Assembly: GCA_910588965.1 (NCBI GenBank)
Contig: CAJUSO010000012.1
Span: forward strand, 1-64,000
Reading direction: 5' to 3'
From: an uncultured Lachnospiraceae bacterium
Lineage (GTDB): Bacteria; Bacillota; Clostridia; Lachnospirales; Lachnospiraceae
Length of the DNA stretch: 64,000 bases
A program made the position numbers and the translations under genes. The notes beneath the pieces were generated by a model that was not told the origin of the DNA, searched no databases, and saw only the letters and a program-made list of their open reading frames with translations. Of the stretch, positions 51,206-59,659 are shown in pieces; within the stretch, counting starts at the first letter, position 1, and every line of letters starts with the position of its first letter.

Positions 51206-53419
51206 ATGAATAACGAAAATTACCATCCAGTGCAAAAAGTCCCCCCTATTGCCCACGCCTTACATAAATGGGATGAAAAGTCCCGGACGTTATCCTATGA
51301 ATACAATGGGAGGGATATCCTTACAGCCGTTATCCCTGGGGACGGGGAAGCGGGCTACCGCCATGGTTCTGATGGCACAATGCAGAGCATAGCCTATGTA
51401 CAGCAGGTGTACCTGGAGGTAGACGTCCCAACCTGGGTAACCCTTAAGTTCCAGCTTAGCAGGGATACCATCAATATGAAGCCGCACCGTGCAGGGGCGG
51501 ATGAAGCAATCCTGGGCCAATGCGGGAATGTGCTGCTCCATGGGGTGAATGGCCTCTATGATGTGAGCCAGGATTTGCTGATTGACGTAAACGGATGCGA
51601 ATGGCATTGGGAAAGCCCGGCGTTTGAAGAAGGGGAAGGCTGCCGTATTGCCAAGATGCGGGTGAAGCTGTCAAAGAAAGCGGTTTTCATTAACTTTAGG
51701 ATGCATTATTACAGGAACCATCTGGGCTACCGTTATTATGAGCCATGGAACCATAAGCCAAACCCCAAGAGCGTGGCAGGCTGGTGTTCCTGGGAAGCTT
51801 ACCGCCGGGACGTCGATTTGGAAAAGGTAACGTCCATCGCAGGGTTTATGGAAGAAAATTTAAAGGCTTATGGCCTAGAATATATCCAGGTGGATGACGG
51901 CTATCAGAAGATGCCGCTCCCCTACCGCCCGGAGGGGACCATGGGCGAAGGGTGGATGGCTTGTGAGGAATCCAAATTCCCGGGAGGGCATGGGGCTATT
52001 GTAGACGCTATCCGAAGCCATGGGTTCCAGCCGGCAATTTGGACAAATGCCAATATCACCAATGAAGAATTCCCCAAATTCCACCCAGAGAACTTAATAT
52101 TCCATGAAGGGAAGCCTTTGAAGGGGGAATGGATTGATTATCTATATAACTGTACAGAGGAGACCTTAGAGAAGCATGTCCGCCCGGTTTTCCAGGGCTT
52201 TGCCAAAGCCGGCTACCAATATGTCAAAATAGATGCCATCCGCCATCTGCTGTTTGACGGCCTGCATGAGGCTGTGCGCCTTGGGATTATGACGAATGAG
52301 GAGGCTTCCCAGAAATTCCGTGCTTATATGGAAGCCACCAGGGAAGGGCTTGGGGAGGATATTTATTATCTGGCCAGCTGGGGGGAGATGCATGAAGTAA
52401 TAGGCCTGGCGGACGCCTGCAGGATTTCCATGGATGCCAACCCGACCTGGGCAGGGATCCGGATGCAGCTGTTTGAAAGCGCCAGGTGGTTCCATACCCA
52501 GCGGATCCTGTTTTTGAACGACCCAGACCATGTGTGCGTGCGCACCAGGCTGGATTGGGCGAAAAGCGTGCTTTCCCTGATTTCCTTGTCTGGCGGGCTG
52601 TATATGTTAAGCGACACAAAGGATGCCTATACAGAAGAGAAGTTAGAAGTGATTAAAAAGACCCTGCCCCCACTGGGTACGCAGGCAGCAGAGACGGGTT
52701 CCTTGGATTTGGGCTACCCGGCTTATACCTGGACAAAGCTCCATGGGTTTGCCGTGCAGTCAAGCGAGAAGCCGGTGTCGGCAGAGGAAGTGGATTTGGA
52801 AGATGCCTACAATATGGCAGGGAATTTCCCAGGAATGGAGAAAAGCCATCCGTTTTCCACGCTTTGGGCCTTCCATTTGAACCACCATGGGAAGCAATGG
52901 TGCGTAGCCGGAAGGTTTGCCACGCTTCCCCTGCAAGAAAGCATAATCCCGCTGGAGAAGCTGGGGTTAGATCCCAAGAAGGCATACCATGTCTTTGATT
53001 TTTGGGAGCAGTCATACCTGGGATGCATCAAAGGAAGCTTCACAGGCAAGGCCTTGGAGCTGGGCTGCTGCCAGGTTTTGGCTTTTTACCAGGAGGAAGC
53101 ATATCCCCAGCTTATCGGCTCTACCAGGCATGTGTCCATGGATGCGGTTAGCGTACTGGAAGAGAGATGGGAAGGGCAGCCGGATGGGGACGGAACCCAA
53201 AATGGGATCCAGGAAGGCTGCCTCTGCCTGGCGCTCCAGTGTATCCCTGGGGCAGAGGAAAGCTATACGGTTGTGCTTCCGGAAGGATATGGGAAGCCGG
53301 AACTTGAGTGCCAAGGTGCAGAGGGAAGGCTGGAACAGAGAGGCAAGCGGTTGGTTCTTTCCGTGGAAGGGAAAGAGGCAAGGGCAGAAATTAAGTTGGG
53401 GTTCTGTAGGGAACCATAA
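51206..53419 (+). CDS. GH36-like alpha-galactosidase/raffinose synthase (Sip1) family protein
   Basis: This 737-residue intracellular-type protein (no signal peptide) has an N-terminal beta domain (to about 170) and a catalytic barrel. The barrel has WCSWEAY near residue 193, YIQVDDGYQ, and the likely nucleophile Asp343 in YVKIDAIRH. A C-terminal beta domain follows. It resembles Sip1/raffinose synthase-like GH36 members and probably releases alpha-galactosyl units. ATG 51206 with TCAGGAGGAA upstream is preferred over an in-frame ATG at 51062. Confidence 0.8.
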   Translation: MNNENYHPVQKVPPIAHALHKWDEKSRTLSYEYNGRDILTAVIPGDGEAGYRHGSDGTMQSIAYVQQVYLEVDVPTWVTLKFQLSRDTINMKPHRAGADEAILGQCGNVLLHGVNGLYDVSQDLLIDVNGCEWHWESPAFEEGEGCRIAKMRVKLSKKAVFINFRMHYYRNHLGYRYYEPWNHKPNPKSVAGWCSWEAYRRDVDLEKVTSIAGFMEENLKAYGLEYIQVDDGYQKMPLPYRPEGTMGEGWMACEESKFPGGHGAIVDAIRSHGFQPAIWTNANITNEEFPKFHPENLIFHEGKPLKGEWIDYLYNCTEETLEKHVRPVFQGFAKAGYQYVKIDAIRHLLFDGLHEAVRLGIMTNEEASQKFRAYMEATREGLGEDIYYLASWGEMHEVIGLADACRISMDANPTWAGIRMQLFESARWFHTQRILFLNDPDHVCVRTRLDWAKSVLSLISLSGGLYMLSDTKDAYTEEKLEVIKKTLPPLGTQAAETGSLDLGYPAYTWTKLHGFAVQSSEKPVSAEEVDLEDAYNMAGNFPGMEKSHPFSTLWAFHLNHHGKQWCVAGRFATLPLQESIIPLEKLGLDPKKAYHVFDFWEQSYLGCIKGSFTGKALELGCCQVLAFYQEEAYPQLIGSTRHVSMDAVSVLEERWEGQPDGDGTQNGIQEGCLCLALQCIPGAEESYTVVLPEGYGKPELECQGAEGRLEQRGKRLVLSVEGKEARAEIKLGFCREP

Positions 53420-53437
53420 CATCAGGAGGGAGAGAAT

Positions 53438-53854
53438 ATGGCGTTCTTAGAATATGTTACAAAAGAGGCCTTTGCGCCTTTTGGGACAGTAATTGAATTA
53501 CCGGATTCTGCCAAAGAGGGTTTTTATGTGGTGGAGAGGGAGGAAGGATCCCCTTGGAGGATTGGGGTGTTCCGTTATTCCAACCGCAGTGTCCGGCAGT
53601 TTGAGTGCCATCCTTATTCCAAGGAGAGTTTTGAGCCGCTAAAGGGGATTTCGGTTTTGCTGGTGGCAGAGCACGAGAAGCCAGAAGATTACCATGCGTT
53701 TCTCTTGGACAAGCCAATCTGCCTGAAAAAGGGGGTTTGGCATCAGGTCCTTTCCCTGACGGCAGAGGCGGAGGTGAAGATTACAGAGAATCTGGAAGTG
53801 TCGTCTGAATTTTACAGCCCTGAAAAGCCAATTTGGATTGGGACTTGTATGTAA
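53438..53854 (+). CDS. AllA (ureidoglycolate lyase)-like cupin protein
   Basis: This 138-residue protein follows the pattern of the ureidoglycolate lyase family: FAPFGTVIELP at the start, FECHPYSKESFEPLKG in the middle and a CLKKGVWHQVLSL segment near the end. It lies 18 bases after the glycosidase gene and has AGGAGGGAG upstream. No other allantoin genes are nearby, so an accessory sugar-related role is as likely as ureidoglycolate cleavage. Confidence 0.75.
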   Translation: MAFLEYVTKEAFAPFGTVIELPDSAKEGFYVVEREEGSPWRIGVFRYSNRSVRQFECHPYSKESFEPLKGISVLLVAEHEKPEDYHAFLLDKPICLKKGVWHQVLSLTAEAEVKITENLEVSSEFYSPEKPIWIGTCM

Positions 53855-53905
53855 GCCGCGGAGGGGAATGGGATAGCGGCCATTGAATGGAAATGATTCC
53901 ATCTC

Positions 53906-53934
53906 TTGCCTTACCGGCAGATTTGGGGTATAAT
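53906..53934 (+). promoter_or_regulatory. sigma-A promoter of the NifX-like/cyclophilin unit
   Basis: TTGCCT (53906-53911) and TATAAT (53929-53934) with a 17-base spacer, about 40 bases before the ATG at 53976. Confidence 0.72.
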
Positions 53935-53975
53935 CGTTCTTGACCAAATGATATACATGGAAAGGAGCGAGTAAA

Positions 53976-54377
53976 ATGAGAATCGCTGTCACTTATGAAA
54001 ATGGAAGCATATTCCAGCATTTCGGCCATACGGCGCAATTTAAAATTTACGATGCCGCAGAGGGCCAGGTTACCAAAGAGGAAGTTGTGGATACCAGCGG
54101 CAGCGGCCACGGCGCCCTAGCTGGCTTTTTATCCAGCCGGCAAGTGGACGCCTTGATTTGCGGCGGTATCGGGGGCGGTGCTAGAATGGCTTTAGAAGAA
54201 GCGGGCATTCAACTCTATGGAGGGGTTACAGGGGATGCGGACGCTGCCGTCCATGCGCTTTTGGCAGGAAGCCTTGCTTATAACCCGGACATCCAATGCA
54301 GCCATCATGGGCATGAAGGGCATGGCGCACATTGTGGAGAGGACAAGCAGGGCTGCCCAGGCAGCCGCTGCCATTAG
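53976..54377 (+). CDS. NifX/NifB-type dinitrogenase cofactor-binding protein with His/Cys tail
   Basis: This 133-residue protein has the NifX/NafY-like fold (MRIAVTYENGSIFQHFGHT, VDALICGGIGGGARMAL). The last 25 residues or so are rich in His and Cys (CSHHGHEGHGAHC, GCPGSRCH), suggesting metal binding or delivery. No nitrogenase genes are present; such stand-alone proteins are common in anaerobes and their role is unclear. GGAAAGGAG precedes the ATG. Confidence 0.85.
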   Translation: MRIAVTYENGSIFQHFGHTAQFKIYDAAEGQVTKEEVVDTSGSGHGALAGFLSSRQVDALICGGIGGGARMALEEAGIQLYGGVTGDADAAVHALLAGSLAYNPDIQCSHHGHEGHGAHCGEDKQGCPGSRCH

Positions 54378-54388
54378 AGGGTGGCGGT

Positions 54389-55126
54389 ATGAAGAGAATA
54401 ATTATGGCAATATTAAGTATTATCCTTATGTTTTCCCTGTTGGCCGGATGCGGCTCTAAGGATAGGGGCGCTTCTGGGGAGCAAGGGGCAGAAAGCCAGG
54501 ACGCAGGGGAGCAGGAGGCAGAAAGCCAGGATGCAGGGGAGCAAGAGGCGGAAGGCCAGGATGCAGAAGGCCAGGACGAAGGGGAGCAAGAAGCAGGAAA
54601 CGGCGGGGCTGACGGAAATGGGAACCTTACCGGCCTCCACCATGTGGAGATTGAGATAGAAGATTACGGCACCATCGCGTTGGAACTGGACGCAGGCACA
54701 GCCCCCATATCTGTTACGAATTTCGTGAATTTAGCAAAAGACGGTTTCTATGATGGGCTTACTTTCCACCGCATTATCAGCGGCTTTATGATACAAGGCG
54801 GGGATCCGCTGGGGAATGGGACAGGCGGCTCCGAGGAACAGATTAAAGGGGAATTTTCCAGCAACGGCGTGGAGAATGGGATTTCCCACACGCGGGGCAC
54901 GATTTCCATGGCAAGGTCGAATGAACCGGACAGCGCCTCTTCCCAATTTTTTATCGTCCACCAGGATAGCACGTTTTTAGACGGGGAATATGCTGCATTT
55001 GGCCATGTGACGGAAGGGATAGAGATTGTAGACCAGATTTGCGGGGACATTCCCGTACAGGATGGCAATGGGACAGTGGATGCAAAAGACCAGCCAGTCA
55101 TAAAAGAAGTGCGGGTGGTTGACTAA
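54389..55126 (+). CDS. cyclophilin-type peptidyl-prolyl isomerase lipoprotein
   Basis: This 246-residue protein has a lipoprotein signal with lipobox LLAGC (Cys21). A linker of imperfect ten-residue repeats (AESQDAGEQE type, about 30-70) precedes the cyclophilin domain (FVNLAKDGFYDGLTFHRII, FMIQGGDP, SASSQFFI in similar form). It is anchored on the outer face of the membrane and helps fold exported proteins. ATG 54389 follows the NifX-like stop after 11 bases; the in-frame ATG at 54332 would overlap that gene. Confidence 0.9.
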   Translation: MKRIIMAILSIILMFSLLAGCGSKDRGASGEQGAESQDAGEQEAESQDAGEQEAEGQDAEGQDEGEQEAGNGGADGNGNLTGLHHVEIEIEDYGTIALELDAGTAPISVTNFVNLAKDGFYDGLTFHRIISGFMIQGGDPLGNGTGGSEEQIKGEFSSNGVENGISHTRGTISMARSNEPDSASSQFFIVHQDSTFLDGEYAAFGHVTEGIEIVDQICGDIPVQDGNGTVDAKDQPVIKEVRVVD

Positions 55127-55162
55127 TCCCTTTCCCGGCGTCCTGTTAGCCGGTGTTATCTT

Positions 55163-55208
55163 ACCGTATTAGGCTGTCCTAGGGCAGGGCGGCCTGGTAC
55201 GGTTTTTT
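55163..55208 (+). terminator. terminator after the cyclophilin gene
   Basis: ACCGTA (55163-55168) and TACGGT (55198-55203) form the base, with TAGGC/GCCTG pairing above, followed by TTTTTT. Confidence 0.82.
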
Positions 55209-55247
55209 CATGAAAAATACTTATGTGCTGGTAAGATACAAAGGAGA

Positions 55248-55868
55248 GTGGTGTATTTGCTTGGAAAAACACATATGGCAGTAGGGATTGCCGCAACGAT
55301 GGCAATTACCATGCCAAAGACAATCGCTGAAGCAGGGATGGCGGTGGGGATTGGCTCAGTAGGCGCATTGATATCGGATATTGACGTGGAATCCTCCGGC
55401 TCCTGCCGCAGGGCGGACCGGATTATATTATTGGTGTCAGCCACAGCAGCGATCTTGCTGGCGATGGATTATTTCTGGGGAATGGATTTCCTTCAGAGGG
55501 TTGCTGGAAACGGGGAGGCGGCAAGGGTGCTGATGGGGGTCCTGCTTTTTGTAGGGACCTGCGTTTTTGGGAAAGGGCAGCCCCACCGTTCTTTTATGCA
55601 TTCGTTCCTTGCCCTGGCTTTGCTGGATGCAGCCCTTGCCTTGGCTTTTCCGGCTTTTGTCCCTTATTTTACTGTGGGCTTTTTATCCCATTTGGCCATA
55701 GATATCCTAAACCAGAAAAAGGTTAGGCTGTTATACCCGTGGAAGCAGGGCTTCTGCCTGGGATGGTGCCATGCCCGCGGGTTGGCGGACCGTCTCCTAT
55801 GCGCGGCGGGTTACGCCATGTCCATCCTCTTATCCATAAAAGCCCTGTTTGGAATGGCGGGCAGGTGA
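55248..55868 (+). CDS. YdjM/DUF457-type membrane metal-dependent hydrolase
   Basis: This protein of about 206 residues has four or more hydrophobic segments and the family motifs KTHMAVG, LISDIDVESSGS, HRSFMHS and HLAIDILNQKKVRLLYPW. Members are membrane proteins with conserved His/Asp residues and a predicted phospholipase-like hydrolase function. The start is uncertain: GTG 55248 is very close to AAGGAG (55241-55246), while TTG 55257 has better spacing and begins MLGKTHMAVG. Confidence 0.85.
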   Translation: MVYLLGKTHMAVGIAATMAITMPKTIAEAGMAVGIGSVGALISDIDVESSGSCRRADRIILLVSATAAILLAMDYFWGMDFLQRVAGNGEAARVLMGVLLFVGTCVFGKGQPHRSFMHSFLALALLDAALALAFPAFVPYFTVGFLSHLAIDILNQKKVRLLYPWKQGFCLGWCHARGLADRLLCAAGYAMSILLSIKALFGMAGR

Positions 55869-55926
55869 ATAGCGCCAAAAACGCGACATAAAAAGCCAGA
55901 AACAGGGCAAACTGTATTTTAGTGGA

Positions 55927-55955
55927 TTGTGCTGGAAGGCAAATTGTGGTACAAT
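55927..55955 (+). promoter_or_regulatory. sigma-A promoter of degV
   Basis: TTGTGC (55927-55932) and TACAAT (55950-55955) with a 17-base spacer, 32 bases before the TTG start. Confidence 0.7.
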
Positions 55956-55986
55956 CAGAAAAGGTAGCGAAAGGAGGAGAATCGGT

Positions 55987-56859
55987 TTGGAAAAAATTGC
56001 AGTGGTAACCGACAGTAACAGCGGGATGACACAGGAACAGGCAAAGGATTATGGCATATACGTTTTGCCCATGCCTTTTTTCATAGACGGGGATACCTAT
56101 TTTGAGGATATCGACTTAACCCAAGAGCAGTTCTATCGGAAATTGGAAGGCCAGGCGGATATTTCCACGTCCATGCCCTCTGTAGGGGCGGTAACCGATT
56201 TATGGGACAGGCTCCTGGAGGAATATGACGCTATTGTGCACATTCCCATGTCCAGCGGCCTGAGCAGCTCCTGCGAGACGGCTATGATGCTGGCGCAGGA
56301 TTACGATGGGAAGGTCCAGGTGGTGAATAACCAGCGTATTTCTGTTACCCAGAAGCAGTCGGCCTTAGATGCGTTAGAATTGGCAAGGCGGGGGAAAAGC
56401 GCGGCAGAGATTAAGGATTACCTGGAGAAGACGAAGTTTGATTCCAGTATTTATATTATGGTAGATACCCTCTATTACCTGAAGAAGGGCGGCAGGATTA
56501 CCCCGGCGGCAGCGGCTTTAGGCACATTGCTTAAGCTTAAGCCTGTGCTCCAGATACAGGGTGAGAAGCTGGATGCCTTTGCCAAGGCCAGGACAGTGAA
56601 GCAGGCCAAGAATATTATGATAGATGCGGTTAAAAATGATTTTGCCAAGCGCTTCGGCAACCCTTCTGGGGAGGGGATGCACATTGCTATGGCTTATACC
56701 AAAGACAGGGAGGCGGGGCTGGAATTCCAAGCCCAGGTACAGGAAGCATTCCCAGGCCATGCGATAGATTTCCTGGATCCGCTGTCACTGAGCGTGGCAT
56801 GCCATATCGGGCCAGGGGCGTTGGCAGTGACCTGCACCAAAAAACTGGAAGCAGAATAA
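55987..56859 (+). CDS. degV: DegV family fatty-acid-binding protein
   Basis: This 290-residue protein shows the DegV pattern AVVTDSNSGM, the ligand loop ISTSMPSVGAV, HIPMSSGLSSS and LYYLKKGGRIT. DegV/FakB proteins carry fatty acids for FakA kinase. The start is TTG 55987 behind AAGGAGGAG (55971-55979); an upstream in-frame ATG at 55927 falls in the promoter. Confidence 0.92.
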   Translation: MEKIAVVTDSNSGMTQEQAKDYGIYVLPMPFFIDGDTYFEDIDLTQEQFYRKLEGQADISTSMPSVGAVTDLWDRLLEEYDAIVHIPMSSGLSSSCETAMMLAQDYDGKVQVVNNQRISVTQKQSALDALELARRGKSAAEIKDYLEKTKFDSSIYIMVDTLYYLKKGGRITPAAAALGTLLKLKPVLQIQGEKLDAFAKARTVKQAKNIMIDAVKNDFAKRFGNPSGEGMHIAMAYTKDREAGLEFQAQVQEAFPGHAIDFLDPLSLSVACHIGPGALAVTCTKKLEAE

Positions 56860-56874
56860 GGGATTTCCCCAAGG

Positions 56875-56908
56875 CACCGGAAGGGTTCTTACCCTGTCCG
56901 GTGTTTTT
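56875..56908 (+). terminator. terminator after degV
   Basis: CACCGGA (56875-56881) pairs with TCCGGTG (56897-56903), with AGGGT/ACCCT above and a TTTTT tail. Confidence 0.88.
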
Positions 56909-56988
56909 GTATGCCCAGATAACGGGAAACCTATAGCCGGACAGCCAGGGTGCCTATCGTGAGGCAGGGTATCCTCTTTGACGCGAAT

Positions 56989-57639
56989 TTATTTAATCCG
57001 GGGAAGGTTCCAGCGGTAGTGTGCGGCAAGCAGGCGGACTGCCACTACGGAGGCGGAGCTGATAAGCAATGCCCCTGTCTCCGGGATGCGGCTATGCAGG
57101 AAAATGTACAAGAACGCACCGATTAATGCGGCACATGCATAGACATGCTTTACAAATACAAAAGGGGTAGTGCCGCTCATCACATCCCGCAGCATCCCGC
57201 CGCCTATCCCGGTGGCTACCCCCACAAATACCAGCAGGAAGAAGTTATGGCTGTAAGGGCCGTCCAGCCCTATGGCTGTACGGATGCCCATCACCGTAAA
57301 AATCCCAAGGCCTATGGCGTCCAGGGTATTCATGGCGCGTTCATAGCGCTGCAGGAACTGGCTTTCTAACAATTCCTGCCGGAAATAAAATAAGAGGAAC
57401 AGCAGGCAGGAAGTCAGGATGGCTGTCCCTACATAAGAAAAGTTATGGAACATTTTGGGTGGGTGGATGCCCAGTATGATGTCCCGTATGCACCCCCCTC
57501 CCACCGCAGTGGTAATCCCCAATACGTTGATGCCAAAAATATCCATATTTTTACGGATTCCTACCATGGCGCCAGAGGATGCGAAGGCGGTGGTGCCGAT
57601 AAGTTCCAGGATGAAAATAAAATTCCTTGTAAAAACCAT
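56989..57639 (-). CDS. TRIC/UPF0126 (YicG-like) membrane channel
   Basis: This 216-residue protein has about seven hydrophobic segments in two similar halves, with LIGTTAFASSGAMVGIRKN, TAVGGGCIRDIILG and the second-half counterpart ATGIGGGMLRDVMSG. The internal duplication and GGG kinks match the bacterial TRIC-like (UPF0126) family. The start at 57639 is preferred because ACAGGAG precedes it and the first helix begins there. A longer frame from 57774 runs back through the palindromic element. Confidence 0.87.
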   Translation of the reverse strand: MVFTRNFIFILELIGTTAFASSGAMVGIRKNMDIFGINVLGITTAVGGGCIRDIILGIHPPKMFHNFSYVGTAILTSCLLFLLFYFRQELLESQFLQRYERAMNTLDAIGLGIFTVMGIRTAIGLDGPYSHNFFLLVFVGVATGIGGGMLRDVMSGTTPFVFVKHVYACAALIGAFLYIFLHSRIPETGALLISSASVVAVRLLAAHYRWNLPRIK

Positions 57640-57661
57640 ATGCTGTGATACTCCTGTTCCG

Positions 57662-57727
57662 TTTATTCCCGCGAGCAATGAGGAAAATAGCCATGTTTGC
57701 ATGGATATTTGACGAATGCCGCGAGGG
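57662..57727 (+). repeat. palindromic element, copy 2
   Basis: A relative of the element at 42149. The left line TTTATTCCCGCG-GCAATGAG is kept, the inner hairpin is CCATG-TTTG-CATGG (57691-57704) and the right arm is GCG-rich. Relative to copy 1 the stem carries a G-C to A-T pair exchange on both sides, so pairing is preserved. Confidence 0.75.
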
Positions 57728-57745
57728 TAGGTGCCCTTTGGGTGC

Positions 57746-57807
57746 AAAAACCCCGCTGCTCTGCAGTGCAGCAAGCTTGATGCCCCGTTGCTTGCAGCGG
57801 GGTTTTT
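57746..57807. terminator. bidirectional terminator-like hairpin upstream of spoIIGA
   Basis: CCCCGCTGC (57751-57759) pairs with GCAGCGGGG (57794-57802), with GCAAGC/GCTTGC inside. It has an A-run before it and a T-run after it (57803-57807), so it works in either direction. With the adjacent palindromic element it could end a short RNA of about 150 bases. Confidence 0.75.
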
Positions 57808-57917
57808 GATTCTCTGGCTATTATACCATGCCGCATCTTAAAGTCAAATCCTTCAGAAATAAAATAGGGCATGCTGTCATATCCTGTAAACAAATTTTCC
57901 GGAAACCGGACAACGGT

Positions 57918-57950
57918 TTGACAAAAAAATCTTCCCCCTTCCCCTATACT
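57918..57950 (+). promoter_or_regulatory. spoIIG promoter with long spacer, Spo0A-type
   Basis: A perfect -35 TTGACA (57918-57923) and a -10 TATACT (57945-57950) are separated by 21 bases. The spoIIG promoter of Bacillus subtilis is known for the same peculiarity (22 bases) and needs Spo0A. TGACAAA at 57919-57925, overlapping the -35, differs from the 0A box TGNCGAA at one position. Confidence 0.72.
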
Positions 57951-58015
57951 GGGAACTGTCAGAGGAAGGCAGCCAGGCTTTGGGGTACAAGGCTGGAAGG
58001 AGGTGCAGGATTGGG

Positions 58016-58816
58016 TTGCAGGCAGGATATGAAATCTATGTGGATGTCTGGTTCCTTACGGGTTTTATAATGGATGCCATTGCCCTTTGGGCAGCCGGGA
58101 GGCTCCTTAGGCAGCCGGCTCCTTTGCGGAGGGTCTTTTTGGGGAGCCTGGCAGGTACAGGCGGCTCCATGTTCTTATTTTTCCAGATGCATGATTATAT
58201 GCTGTACCAGCTGGCAGTGTACCTTTTCCTGAACCCATGCATGGTGTGGCTGTGCTTCCATGCCGGGAAGAAGGTACAGGCGAAGGATTTCCTGCGCCAG
58301 CTGGCGGCCAGCTACCTATCCATGTTTTTGCTGGGCGGCTTCCTGGGATGGGTTTTGCCTCGGGAGGCAGGGGGGCTATCCAGCCTTTTTTGCCTGGCGG
58401 GTGCGGTGGCGGCCGTAGAAGCGGCAGAAAAGCTTTTCGTACATATCGGGCGCCAAAAGGCGACCCTTTGCGACCTCATGCTGGTGACCCGGGAAGGGAA
58501 CGTACAGGCCAAGGGCTTTTTCGACACAGGGAACCTGCTGGTGGATCCTTTGGTAAACCGCCCGGTACACATTGTGAGGAAAAGCCTCCTGTGGGGCCAT
58601 ATCCAAAAAGAGGGGCTCCCCTTACGGCTTATCCCGTTCCATTCCCTGGGGGAACCATGCGGGATGATAGAAGCCGTTACGTTAGAGGGGATGTACATTT
58701 TACGAGATAACCGCCCGGTTTACCTGGATAAGCCGGTCTTTGGGATTGCGGAGGAGAAATTATTTCAGGATGATAGATGTGATGTAATATTAAATGGAAA
58801 GAGTATGGAAATTTGA
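58016..58816 (+). CDS. spoIIGA: sigma-E processing peptidase SpoIIGA
   Basis: This protein of about 266 residues has five hydrophobic segments in the first 150 residues and a C-terminal aspartic protease domain with the catalytic DTGN motif (Asp170). It cleaves pro-SigE at the sporulation septum in the mother cell after a signal from SpoIIR. The N-terminus YEIYVDVWFLTGF matches the usual SpoIIGA start, so TTG 58016 behind AAGGAGG (57997-58003) is preferred; the ATG at 57980 precedes that ribosome site. sigE follows after 12 bases. Confidence 0.88.
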   Translation: MQAGYEIYVDVWFLTGFIMDAIALWAAGRLLRQPAPLRRVFLGSLAGTGGSMFLFFQMHDYMLYQLAVYLFLNPCMVWLCFHAGKKVQAKDFLRQLAASYLSMFLLGGFLGWVLPREAGGLSSLFCLAGAVAAVEAAEKLFVHIGRQKATLCDLMLVTREGNVQAKGFFDTGNLLVDPLVNRPVHIVRKSLLWGHIQKEGLPLRLIPFHSLGEPCGMIEAVTLEGMYILRDNRPVYLDKPVFGIAEEKLFQDDRCDVILNGKSMEI

Positions 58817-58828
58817 AGGAGGATGAAC

Positions 58829-59566
58829 ATGTTCATAAAGATAGCGATACCCAAGCATTTCCAACTGAGGCTGATTTCCGGTTTTTGGAATATGCTGCTC
58901 CTTAAGAAGGGCGACATCCATTATATAGGGGGAGCGGAAATCCTGCCGCCGCCTCTGGAGGCAAGGGAGGAAAATAAATACATCCAGATGCTGGACGGGA
59001 AAGAGGCAGGGCATGCCAGGAATGTGCTGATTGAGCATAACCTGCGCCTGGTGGTGTACATAGCTAAGAAATTTGATAACACTGGGATTGGCGTGGAGGA
59101 TCTGATTTCCATTGGGACCATTGGGCTGATCAAAGCCATCAACACCTTTAACCCTACGAAAAACATCAAGCTGGCCACCTATGCCTCCCGGTGCATTGAG
59201 AATGAAATCCTGATGTACCTGCGCAGGAACAATAAGACCAGGATGGAGGTATCCATTGACGAGCCCCTGAATGTGGATTGGGATGGGAACGAACTGCTGC
59301 TGTCCGATATCTTGGGCACGGACGAGGACATTATTTACCGGGACATTGAGACGGAAGTGGAGAAAAGCCTGCTGAGGAAGGCGGTAGAGAAGCTTTCTGA
59401 GCGGGAGCGCACCATTGTGGAACTGCGCTTTGGCCTGAATGCCCATGGGAAGGAGCTGACCCAGAAAGAGGTGGCGGACCTGTTAGGGATTTCCCAGTCT
59501 TATATTTCACGCCTGGAAAAAAAGATTATGAAACGCCTGAAAAAAGAAATTGTAAAGTTCGAGTAA
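58829..59566 (+). CDS. sigE: RNA polymerase sporulation sigma factor SigE (pro-form)
   Basis: This 245-residue sigma-70 family protein directs early mother-cell gene expression. It has a membrane-binding prosequence (first 30 residues or so) ending at the SpoIIGA cleavage region YIGGAEILPPPL. Region 2 (EDLISIGTIGLIKAI, TYASRCIENEILMYLR) and region 4 (LSERERTIVELRFGL, QKEVADLLGISQSYISRLE, in parts) are complete. ATG 58829 is preferred over 58823 because GAAGGAGG lies directly before the latter. sigG, often next in Bacillus and clostridia, is replaced here by an MBL nuclease gene. Confidence 0.95.
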   Translation: MFIKIAIPKHFQLRLISGFWNMLLLKKGDIHYIGGAEILPPPLEAREENKYIQMLDGKEAGHARNVLIEHNLRLVVYIAKKFDNTGIGVEDLISIGTIGLIKAINTFNPTKNIKLATYASRCIENEILMYLRRNNKTRMEVSIDEPLNVDWDGNELLLSDILGTDEDIIYRDIETEVEKSLLRKAVEKLSERERTIVELRFGLNAHGKELTQKEVADLLGISQSYISRLEKKIMKRLKKEIVKFE

Positions 59567-59659
59567 ACATGGTATGATGGTATCATATTATAAGACAAAA
59601 AACGACAGGGGTTTCGAAATTTCAGACAATACGGCCATTCAGACAAAGGAGATGATTGC

